Shown here: positions 57,765-64,000 of the stretch, one piece after another
Numbering within the stretch: the first letter of the stretch is position 1
Layout: each line of letters starts with the position of its first letter
Assembly: GCF_003205515.1 (NCBI RefSeq)
Contig: NZ_KZ826481.1
Coordinates: 741,627-805,626 of the forward strand
Direction: 5' to 3'
From: Litorivita pollutaquae
GTDB lineage: Bacteria; Pseudomonadota; Alphaproteobacteria; Rhodobacterales; Rhodobacteraceae
DNA length: 64,000 nt
Position numbers and translations under genes: made by a program
Notes under the pieces: model-generated
What the model saw: the letters and a program-made list of their open reading frames with translations, nothing else
The model's database searches: none
Told to the model about the DNA's origin: nothing

Positions 57765-58131
57765 GCAGTTTCACCCGCGAAGGTGATCCCGCAGGCGGCG
57801 CAGACACGCGCCGCCTGCTGACGTGGGGCGTCCATCCAACAGGACAAACTGCAATTCGCCCTATCCGAAATTATGTCTCATAGCACAAAAGCCAAAACGA
57901 TATTTTGCCCGGACACAGCCAATACCCACGGCCGCACGTAAATATTATCTCAAAACCAACTTATCGTTCATCGATGAGCTTGGGTACGGCCTTAGCGGTG
58001 CCCGTCGGTGGTAATGCCGGTGCGCCGTTTGAACGTCTAAGAATATCTGCTGCTCGAATACCACCCGAGCTATGCCTACGTGATGGTGAAGAATAGATCA
58101 GGTTATTATAATCTGGTCAGGACAGAATTTA
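57765..58131. other. Gap with strong hairpin and AT-rich remnant before the IS
   Basis: An exact 11-bp hairpin (57791-57801 with 57808-57818, loop AGACAC) follows the ligase gene and may end its transcript, though without a T-tract. From about 57840 the composition drops. An imperfect palindrome lies at 58096-58118, just before the IS end. No gene is recognisable; the region may be insertion-sequence debris. Confidence 0.5.
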
Positions 58132-58193
58132 TGAGGCGCCCCTAGATTTGCAGACGGTTTGCTTGGTAATTTTGGAACCATGGAGAGACGGAT

Positions 58194-58475
58194 ATGAACA
58201 AGGGAATACGGTTTACAGACGAGTTTAAGCAGGACGCTGTGGCGCAGGTTGTTGAGCGTGGTTACGCGGTCAGCGAGGTGGCCGAGCGGCTGGGGATCAG
58301 CACCAAGTCCCTGTACACTTGGAAGGCGCAGTTTTCGAAGTCGCCACGTGTCAGATCAGAGGTTGCGGATCAGGCTGCTGAGATAAGACGGCTGAAGCGC
58401 CAGCTAGCCCGCGTAACCGAGGAACGCATAATCCCGAAAAAGGCGACCGCATACTTCGCGCGCGAGTCTCAGTGA
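58194..58475 (+). CDS. IS3-family transposase OrfA
   Basis: The 93-residue protein contains the HTH_Tnp_1 domain (FTDEFKQDAVAQVVERGYAV, AERLGISTKSLYTWKAQF) and a leucine-zipper-like heptad region (EIRRLKRQLARVTEE). It binds the IS ends. The run CCCGAAAAAGG near 58430-58440 is the type of slippery site at which IS3 elements shift -1 into orfB. OrfA itself looks intact. Confidence 0.9.
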   Translation: MNKGIRFTDEFKQDAVAQVVERGYAVSEVAERLGISTKSLYTWKAQFSKSPRVRSEVADQAAEIRRLKRQLARVTEERIIPKKATAYFARESQ

Positions 58476-59340
58476 GGTATGCGTTTATTGAGGCCCATCG
58501 GGCGGAGCTTTCGGTGCGATCGATGTGCCGGGTACTGATGGTACATTTCAGTGGGTTTTACGCATGGCTTAAATGACCATTAAGCCAACGTGCGCTAGAA
58601 GATGCACGGCAAACAGAACTGATCCATCAAGCTTGGGCGGATAGCGGCAAGGTGTACGGATACCGCAAGATGCACGATGATCTACTGGATCAAGGTGAGA
58701 TATGTTCTGAGAAACGTGTAGCGCGTTTGGCCAGCATACGGCGCAGATCGGCTACAAACGCCGCCCTGCTCGTTATGGTGGGAAGTCTGCGGTCGTCGCC
58801 GACAACACATTAGATAGGCAGCTTGAAGTCGATGCTGCCGATCGGATTTGGGTGACCGACATCACCTATATCAGAACACATGAGGGTTGGTCGTACCTGT
58901 CTGTCGTGATCTATCTGTTCTCGAGGCGCATCGTCGGTTGGTCGATGCAGTCACGCATGACAACAGATCTTGCACTACAAGCATTGTTGGCTGCTGTTTG
59001 GCGGCGCAAACCAAAACAGAAAGTGATGATCCACTCAGATCAGGGTTCTCAGTTCACCAGCACAGAGTGGCAATCATTCCTTGATAAACACAATCTGGAT
59101 GCCAGCATGAGTAGACGTGGGAATTGCCATGACAATGCCGTCGCAGAGAGCTTCTTCCAGCTATTGAAACGGGAACGGATCAGACGACGGACATACCTGA
59201 CACGCGACGCTGCAAGGCAGCACGTGTTCGACTACATCGAGATGTTTTACAACACTTAGCGCAAGCACACCAACAATGGCATGCTGTCACCGGTTGACTA
59301 TGAAATGAAACAGCTGAAAATGAAGGAGGCAAGCGTATAG
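58472..59340 (+). pseudogene. IS3-family transposase OrfB, inactivated
   Basis: Pieced across frames, this encodes the DDE integrase: VTDITY (first Asp), MIHSDQGSQFTS (second Asp) and NCHDNAVAESFFQLLKRE (Glu). It has at least three lesions: a TGA stop after FSGFYAWLK, a frameshift near 58735 between RVARLAS and the QIGYKRRPARYGG segment, and a TAG at 59257 in FYNT-stop-RKHTNNGMLSPVDYE. The element cannot transpose on its own. Confidence 0.88.
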
Positions 59341-59476
59341 GAAACTAGGGGCACCTCATTCATCCACGATTTCACGAGAAACAGAGCCTCCGTATTATGC
59401 CACCAAAGATAAACAAAATCGTGCTCGAAGGTGCAGCTTATCTTTCAATCAATGCGTTTTTACCATTTTTTTCAAG

Positions 59477-59686
59477 ATGCTATCCCAATTGATGCCTGAC
59501 ATCTTTAGAAACAGTGTTGCAGCCATTTTTATCGCCATTGTCATAATGGCCCTAAATTCTTTACGCCTGCGTAACGGACGATGGGAGCTTGCAATATACT
59601 CCATTACGATCTTGTGTAATTTGAGCGTATTCGTACTCTTTAGAATGCTAACTTATGTCAGTTTTCTGCTGGTACTGCTGAGATAG
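59477..59686 (+). CDS. Possible small membrane protein or gene remnant
   Basis: A 69-codon frame encodes two or three hydrophobic segments (SVAAIFIAIVIMALNSL, ITILCNLSVFVLFRML). It lies in a strikingly AT-rich stretch directly after the IS. A second short frame in another register (59397-59492, MPPKINKIVLEGAAYLSINA) precedes it, so this could be one gene broken by a frameshift. No binding site is clear. I do not recognise either part. Confidence 0.3.
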   Translation: MLSQLMPDIFRNSVAAIFIAIVIMALNSLRLRNGRWELAIYSITILCNLSVFVLFRMLTYVSFLLVLLR

Positions 59687-60015
59687 GCTTTCAAGGGCTG
59701 TATGGTTCAGCGGTGCACCTGCATCCATAGTCGTCATCCGGGTGACCCGTGGCGGGTGGGTCATTCCATTCGTGAACGCGGCCGTCGTTTTCCGCATGAC
59801 TGGGTCTGACGCGGCTATCGCGTCGCGTGCGCCAAAAGAGGTGGTCCGAATTTCCGCGACCACCTCTCTACCTCGAAGTCGGTCCATGAAAGCGTTAGCG
59901 AGAAGAGGGCCGCTTGATCGACTTAACAGTTTTGTGATCGATCATAGTTGATGCTGGCTTGCAAAGACGTCCAATCTACTAGTAGGTAGTCCCCAACATA
60001 ATATGGAGTGTTACT
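59687..60015. other. Gap ahead of the GST-cupin operon
   Basis: The 329 bases hold a leftward frame (59648-59887) with no recognisable product and no binding site, then the control region of the operon at 60016. Two perfect palindromes, TGATCGATCA (59935-59944) and CTACTAGTAG (59976-59985), lie 30-80 bases before the first start. Confidence 0.45.
59935..59985 (+). promoter_or_regulatory. Palindromes ahead of the GST-cupin-SDR operon, candidate TetR operator
   Basis: Two 10-bp perfect palindromes, TGATCGATCA and CTACTAGTAG, are spaced 41 bases centre to centre. The second is followed by a partial repeat GTAGGTAG. Since the operon ends in a TetR-family gene, autoregulation at one of these sites is a reasonable guess. 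No standard -35/-10 pair is convincing. Confidence 0.35.
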
Positions 60016-60636
60016 ATGAAAATCTACGATATCGAAGGCTTCCCCAACCCGGTACGAGTGCGCATTGCTCTTGCTGAAAAAGGGGCGACTGACAAAGTTG
60101 AGTTTGTTCCTGTTGATGTGATGGGTGGGGAACATCGCACCGAGGCCTTTAAAGCCAAGAACCCAGACGCGGTTGTCCCATGCCTTGAATTGGCTGACGG
60201 CACGTACATTTCGCAGTGTAACGCGATTACAGAATATATCGACGGCCACTTTGAGGGCCCGTTACTGACCGGCAACACACCGAAAGAACGCGCGCAAATC
60301 TCTATGATGAACCTGCGTGCCGAAAACGGCTTGCTAAACGCGGTCGCTGCATATTTCCACTACGCAACACCCGGCCTTGGCCCAGATCTTGAAACATACC
60401 AGTGCGCTGAATGGGGCAACAAACAAAAAGAAGTTGCCGGACAAACGATGGCCTATCTTGACAGTGTTCTGGCTGACAATGACTTTCTTGCGGGCTCTGA
60501 ATTCTCAGTCGCGGACATTACAGCCTTTGCCGGTTTAGCATTTGCCGATTTTGCAAAGGTAGAAATCCCGGACTCGTTTGCCAATCTCAACGCTTGGCGC
60601 GCGAGAGTTGCAGCACGACCAAGCATCGCTGGATAA
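60016..60636 (+). CDS. Glutathione S-transferase family protein
   Basis: The 206-residue protein has the thioredoxin-like N-terminal domain ([20 protein letters not shown], with [20 protein letters not shown] holding the cis-Pro and the glutathione-binding SQ pair). The helical C-terminal domain contains the N-capping [16 protein letters not shown]. The substrate is unknown; such enzymes handle electrophiles or peroxides, or isomerise. GGAG precedes the start. It is the first gene of a five-gene rightward unit with a 32-base gap to the next gene. Confidence 0.93.
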   Translation: MKIYDIEGFPNPVRVRIALAEKGATDKVEFVPVDVMGGEHRTEAFKAKNPDAVVPCLELADGTYISQCNAITEYIDGHFEGPLLTGNTPKERAQISMMNLRAENGLLNAVAAYFHYATPGLGPDLETYQCAEWGNKQKEVAGQTMAYLDSVLADNDFLAGSEFSVADITAFAGLAFADFAKVEIPDSFANLNAWRARVAARPSIAG

Positions 60637-60668
60637 TAACAGGCCACTCAAGCCGGAAGGATAAGACT

Positions 60669-61337
60669 ATGGAATTAAACGCAGACTTTAACAAACGCGT
60701 GGTGGTCCACTCAGATCAGCTTGAGTGGTTGGCCTCGCCGATGCCAGGTGTGGACCGGCGTATGCTGGACCGCATCGGCGGTGAAGTGGCGCGGGCCACA
60801 ACAATCGTACGTTATGCAGCCGGTAGCAAATTTTCTGAGCACACCCATACGGGCGGTGAGGAATTCATTGTCCTGGATGGCGTGTTCCAAGACGAACACG
60901 GTGACTTTCCCGAAGGCACCTATGTGCGCAACCCGCCGACAACGGCCCACACACCGGGCTCCGAACCGGGCTGCACGATCTTCGTGAAACTGTGGCAATT
61001 CGATATGGATGACCGTAACCAATTCCGCAAAAATATGGCTGATGAACTTGGCGCGCCAGTGAACGGCGTAGCGACGGCTGAATTGCATCGCGATCTGCGT
61101 GAAACCGTCACGTACAGCCATCTGGACGCAGGTGCGACATTGGAAACCGAACACGCAGGCGGATTTGAGGTGTTGGTTATCTCAGGCTCTGTGACTGAAG
61201 GCGGCGATACGCTGGGCAAAGGCGCATGGCTCAGGTTGCCGGATGGAGCCAAACTAAGCGCAACAGCGGGCGATGACGGGGCAAAGCTCTGGGTTAAGGC
61301 CGGCCACTTGCCACACGCCCAGCCGCCGGCTGTCTGA
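60669..61337 (+). CDS. ChrR-like double-cupin protein
   Basis: The 222-residue protein contains two cupin-like halves. The first has metal ligands HTHTGGEE (His 58, His 60, Glu 64) and a later His 94, as in the C-terminal cupin of the anti-sigma factor ChrR. The second (about 140-215) is degenerate. The N-terminal zinc anti-sigma domain of ChrR is missing, so it is more likely an enzyme or sensor than an anti-sigma factor. AAGGA precedes the start. Its stop overlaps the next start (TGATG). Confidence 0.85.
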   Translation: MELNADFNKRVVVHSDQLEWLASPMPGVDRRMLDRIGGEVARATTIVRYAAGSKFSEHTHTGGEEFIVLDGVFQDEHGDFPEGTYVRNPPTTAHTPGSEPGCTIFVKLWQFDMDDRNQFRKNMADELGAPVNGVATAELHRDLRETVTYSHLDAGATLETEHAGGFEVLVISGSVTEGGDTLGKGAWLRLPDGAKLSATAGDDGAKLWVKAGHLPHAQPPAV

Positions 61338-62020
61338 TGGGTGTTCAAAAACCTATGGTCCTTGTGGCCGGTGCGGGGGCTGGCCTAGGCCAGTCCCTTT
61401 TGTCGCGGTTTGCGGATGGGGGCTTTGAACCTGTCGGTCTGGGGCGGTCTGCACCGGATGCGCCGGTGGGTCAATTCCATACGGTCGACCTTTCCGACGA
61501 AACCAGTGCGCCCGATATCTTGGCCAAGATCATCGCGGAAAACGGCCCGCCAAGGGTTGTGATCCACAACACCGCAGAATTGGTTATCGCACCATTCATG
61601 CAAACAGACTTGGATGACTACAGGCGAACATGGGACAGCATGGTGCAATCGGCAGTCTTGCTTGCGCAAGCAACCATTCAGCCAATGATCGATGCGGGCG
61701 GTGGCTCATTTATCGTATCGGGTGCCACGGCATCCTTGCGCGGTGGTGCCAAGTTTTCGGCCTTCGCCAGCGCCAAGTTCGCATTGCGTGGATTAACCCA
61801 ATCGCTCGCGCGGGAATTTCAGCCCGCTGGTGTGCATGTGTGCCACGCTATTTTAGACGGTATCATCGACACGGCACGTGCACGCGCACTGCACAGCTTG
61901 GACCCTACAAAGATGATGACGCCCGCTGATATCGCGGAAACCTATTGGCAAATTGCGCATCAACCAAAATCAACGTGGACGCATGAGCTTGACCTGCGTC
62001 CAGCCTCTGAAGGGTTTTAA
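61337..62020 (+). CDS. Atypical short-chain dehydrogenase/reductase
   Basis: The 227-residue protein has the Rossmann motif GAGAGLG near residues 12-18 and the SDR order of strands. The catalytic Tyr of the YxxxK motif is Phe 143 (FASAK, with Lys 147 kept), while the SGATASLRGG segment carries the serine. Standard carbonyl reduction is therefore doubtful. It overlaps the cupin gene by one base and ends four bases before the flavoprotein gene, so a joint function is likely. Confidence 0.88.
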   Translation: MGVQKPMVLVAGAGAGLGQSLLSRFADGGFEPVGLGRSAPDAPVGQFHTVDLSDETSAPDILAKIIAENGPPRVVIHNTAELVIAPFMQTDLDDYRRTWDSMVQSAVLLAQATIQPMIDAGGGSFIVSGATASLRGGAKFSAFASAKFALRGLTQSLAREFQPAGVHVCHAILDGIIDTARARALHSLDPTKMMTPADIAETYWQIAHQPKSTWTHELDLRPASEGF

Positions 62021-62023
62021 GAC

Positions 62024-63076
62024 ATGACCACTTTGATCGTTGGTGGCGGGCTTTCGGGACTTGCTCTTGCCGAAGCGCTTGAAACGCAAGGACGTGATTA
62101 CTTGCTGATTGAGGCACGTCCGCGGTTTGGCGGACGGATCAAGACAGAGCGCGTGGTGGGCAGCGGTTTTGACATGGGACCTGCGTGGTTTTGGCCGGGC
62201 CAGCCCCGGATCGCGGCGTTGATCGCACGATTGAACTTGCAGAAATTCGACCAGTTTTCTGACGGCGTTCTTAGCTATGAGGATGAGAGCGGGCGGGTGC
62301 AGCGCGGCCAAGGCATATCGTCAATGGAAGGATCATGGCGTCTTGTCGGCGGTCTTGGCCAAATGATTGATGCGCTGGCCACACGGCTGCCCGGCCATCG
62401 TAAGCGTTTGAATGCTCCTGTAGTTGACCTTACGAAATCAAAGGATGGGATCAGCGCCACACTCGCGAGTGGTGAAATACTCGATGCCAACCACGTCGTA
62501 TTGGCCCTCCCTCCGCGGGTTGCAGCACAATTTACATTTGCGCCAGCCTTACCAGCCAACACCCTGCGTACCATGCAAGGGATTGCCACGTGGATGGCCG
62601 GACAGGCCAAGGCCGTCGCAGTTTACGATACCCCGTTCTGGCGTGAAGACGGCCTGTCAGGCGACGCCATGAGCCGTGTCGGCCCCATGGTTGAAATCCA
62701 CGATGCGTCCCCAGCACAAGGCGGCCCCTATGCGTTGTTTGGATTTATTGGTGTGCCACCACAGGCGCGCACGCATGAACATCAGTTGCGTGAACAGCTG
62801 CAAGCCCAGCTGATACGGCTGTTCGGACCTAAAGCCGCAGAGCCAATACAGTTGTATATCAAGGACTGGGCCTATGACCCTTACACCGCAACACAAGCAG
62901 ACCAAGCGCCGCTTTACGAACATCCGGCGTATGGGCTGCCCCATGCCATGACACACCTTTGGGATGATACACTGCATTTTGCAGGTACAGAAGTCGCACC
63001 CACATTCGGGGGCTATATTGAAGGGGCTTTGGAAGCCGCAGAAAATGTTCTAAACACGCTCAACACTTTAAAATAG
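62024..63076 (+). CDS. FAD-dependent amine-oxidase-like oxidoreductase
   Basis: The 350-residue flavoprotein begins with the dinucleotide fold TLIVGGGLSGLALAEAL (GGGLSG at 7-12) and the ADP-ribose contact EARPRFGGRI. It ends with FAGTEVAPTFGGYIEGALE, the amine-oxidase/protoporphyrinogen-oxidase C-terminal FAD motif. There is no signal peptide. The true substrate may be an amine, a polyene or a fatty acyl compound. The spacing to the SDR is four bases. Confidence 0.92.
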   Translation: MTTLIVGGGLSGLALAEALETQGRDYLLIEARPRFGGRIKTERVVGSGFDMGPAWFWPGQPRIAALIARLNLQKFDQFSDGVLSYEDESGRVQRGQGISSMEGSWRLVGGLGQMIDALATRLPGHRKRLNAPVVDLTKSKDGISATLASGEILDANHVVLALPPRVAAQFTFAPALPANTLRTMQGIATWMAGQAKAVAVYDTPFWREDGLSGDAMSRVGPMVEIHDASPAQGGPYALFGFIGVPPQARTHEHQLREQLQAQLIRLFGPKAAEPIQLYIKDWAYDPYTATQADQAPLYEHPAYGLPHAMTHLWDDTLHFAGTEVAPTFGGYIEGALEAAENVLNTLNTLK

Positions 63077-63082
63077 ACGCAA

Positions 63083-63664
63083 ATGATGGCAACGGATACC
63101 AAGATAAACCTTCTCAATTCAGCAGAACGGGTGGCGCGCACGCGGGGCTTTGACGGCTTTAGCTATGCTGACTTGGCCAAAGATGTCGGGATCACAAAAG
63201 CCAGTATCCACCACCATTTTGCAAGCAAGGCGAAGTTGGCCGTCGCCTTGATGAAACGCTACTACGATGACTTAGAAACCGCCTGCGCAGAGATCGATGC
63301 ACAAAATGAAACCGGTGCTGCGCGGCTGAATGCACTGATATCGCGATACCATGGTGCATTGGAAGACGGTCAAAGCCTCTGCCTTTGCGTTTCGTTTTCG
63401 ACCAGCACACAAAGCCTTTCGGATGACACGGTCGCGGAAATGAACCGGTTTCGAAAAATGATAACTGACTGGCTGTCCAAGGCGTTTGCGCTTGGTCAAC
63501 AAGACGGGACAATCAAGGGGGTGGCTGACCCTGTGCAAGAAGCCACCGCCGCACTTCCGTTGCTAGAGGGTGCTCAGCTGGCTGCCCGGGTCGCGAAAGA
63601 TCCTGATCGATTTAGCGCGGCGTTGCGCATATTAACTTCGCGTTTGTCTAACTGCGTCAATTAA
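63083..63664 (+). CDS. TetR family transcriptional regulator
   Basis: The 193-residue protein has a TetR DNA-binding domain in its first 50 residues (GFDGFSYADLAKDVGITKAS, IHHHFASKAKLAVAL) and a divergent ligand domain with CLCVSFSTSTQSLSD. It closes the operon six bases after the flavoprotein gene and probably represses it from the palindromes at 59935-59985 in response to a substrate or stress signal. Both ATG codons at 63083 and 63086 are possible starts. Confidence 0.92.
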   Translation: MMATDTKINLLNSAERVARTRGFDGFSYADLAKDVGITKASIHHHFASKAKLAVALMKRYYDDLETACAEIDAQNETGAARLNALISRYHGALEDGQSLCLCVSFSTSTQSLSDDTVAEMNRFRKMITDWLSKAFALGQQDGTIKGVADPVQEATAALPLLEGAQLAARVAKDPDRFSAALRILTSRLSNCVN

Positions 63665-63716
63665 ACCGGGCCTCGCTCGTAATCCCCCCCTTTTTAATGG
63701 GGTCCAGCCGTAGAAT

Positions 63717-64000
63717 TCACGCGGCTGTTCTCAGTTTCATAGCGGGGGTCATCCCACCGATGGCCATGTTGGGTCGCTCGTTGTTGTAAGTCCAGAGCCA
63801 TTCGGTTACCTGGTCCTGTGCCTCCTCGATGGTTTCAAAGATGTATTGCCCCAGCCATTCATCCCGCTGCGCAGCAGTCGAAACGCAGTTTCGATGAGAG
63901 GGGCGAACGTTGCGGTTATAGCGCTCGATGTAAGCGTTCTGCTGCGGCTTGCCGGGCTGGATGTATTCCAGCCGAACGTTGCGTTTTTCGGCCCACTCCA
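63717..64000 (-). CDS. IS3-family transposase OrfB, C-terminal part, with insertion
   Basis: The visible 94 codons run off the right edge. They encode the end of a DDE transposase: EWAEKRNVRLEYIQPGKPQQ, NAYIERYNRNVR, EWLGQYIFETIEEAQDQ and TYNNERPNMAIGGMTPAMKL. The catalytic Glu is in YIERYN. Between NVR and EWLGQ there are about 14 residues (PSHRNCVSTAAQRD) where relatives have one, because of an in-frame palindromic insert at 63861-63902. The IS end is probably near 63684-63700, beside CCCCCCC-TTTTTAAT-GGGG. Confidence 0.85.
   Translation of the reverse strand, partial: EWAEKRNVRLEYIQPGKPQQNAYIERYNRNVRPSHRNCVSTAAQRDEWLGQYIFETIEEAQDQVTEWLWTYNNERPNMAIGGMTPAMKLRTAA
63861..63902. repeat. Small palindromic insert inside the transposase gene
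   Basis: The 42 bases replace a single expected codon and keep the frame. Their core is a perfect inverted repeat TCGAAAC-GCA-GTTTCGA (63878-63894), and CTGCGCAG (63867-63874) is a second palindrome. It looks like a mobile mini-palindrome. Confidence 0.5.

Larger units (their letters stand above)
58132..59358 (+). mobile_element. IS3-family insertion sequence, decayed
   Basis: The 1227-bp element has near-perfect terminal inverted repeats: TGAGGCGCCCCTAG at the left (58132-58145) and CTAGGGGCACCTCA at the right (59345-59358), 13 of 14 bases matching and ending in the IS3-typical TG/CA. It carries orfA (58194) and a broken orfB (58472-59340). No matching 3-4 base target duplication is visible at its ends, which suggests age or rearrangement. 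Confidence 0.88.

Noticed and set aside
58129..59361. Target-site duplication flanking the IS3 element
   Set aside because: The three bases next to the left end (TTA) and right end (TTC) do not match, nor do shifts by one base.
58132..64000. Functional composite transposon
   Set aside because: The two bracketing transposases belong to different IS3 subgroups, the left one is dead and no common outer repeats or target duplication are visible.
1..64000. CRISPR array, rRNA genes, integron or phage genes
   Set aside because: No regularly spaced repeats, rRNA segments, attC-like sites or phage structural genes were seen on either strand.

Overview
The window is a 64 kb stretch of a GC-rich alphaproteobacterial chromosome, about 60% G+C in the conserved parts. 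Several markers point to the Rhodobacterales (Roseobacter group): a GcrA cell-cycle regulator, a PrpE-type propionyl-CoA synthetase, a malic enzyme fused to a phosphotransacetylase-like domain, a Hint-domain protein of the roseobacter type, a ProXWV/ChoXWV-like quaternary-amine transporter, and a small membrane protein that is often mislabelled CTP synthetase in this order. The species call is inference from gene content.

Layout. 1-7.2 kb holds the 3' end of a fadJ/fadB-like beta-oxidation gene, a Hint protein, a sulfotransferase, an AMP-forming acyl-CoA ligase, a membrane protein of unknown function and a secreted SPOR protein. 7.2-11.9 kb is a tightly packed nucleoside-salvage operon read leftward (cdd-deoA-deoB-add-upp). 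12.2-17.4 kb has maeB, a DXD glycosyltransferase-like gene and prpE. 17.5-28.3 kb is mostly housekeeping (CsbD protein, nadK, glyA, an alpha/beta hydrolase, lepA, a low-molecular-weight phosphatase, a sirtuin, copper-handling genes, rpmB). It is interrupted by one AT-rich DUF2971 gene just downstream of lepA. 28.7-30.4 kb is a cobalt-type nitrile hydratase operon (alpha, beta, activator). 30.6-44.6 kb holds meaB, hrpB, a Nudix gene, a Pit phosphate transporter, the argD-argF pair with an upstream arginine-rich leader ORF, an ABC-2 permease, gcrA, a luciferase-like monooxygenase and rimO. A tRNA-Gly lies at 44.7 kb. 45-57.8 kb has a DEAD-box helicase with a repetitive basic tail, a glycine betaine/choline-type ABC transporter operon with a structured leader, a BrkB-like protein, a nucleotide-sugar epimerase, an MsbA-like exporter, a BON-LysM protein and a second acyl-CoA ligase.

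From 58.1 kb the character changes. A decayed IS3-family element (58132-59358), an AT-rich remnant region and a second, truncated IS3-family transposase at the right edge bracket a five-gene unit: glutathione S-transferase, ChrR-like double cupin, atypical short-chain dehydrogenase, flavin amine-oxidase-like protein and TetR regulator (60016-63664). This looks like an accessory module.

The most notable signals are (1) a probably leaderless 21-residue ORF ending in an Arg-rich run, upstream of argD-argF, which suggests ribosome-mediated arginine attenuation; (2) an H-type pseudoknot with a competing upstream helix directly in front of the betaine transporter start; (3) the IS-bracketed redox module; (4) the gcrA control region, with a GANTC site, a palindrome in the promoter spacer and a terminator-like hairpin; and (5) a palindromic in-frame insertion in the edge transposase. 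Gene calls rest on reading motifs by eye. No database search was run.
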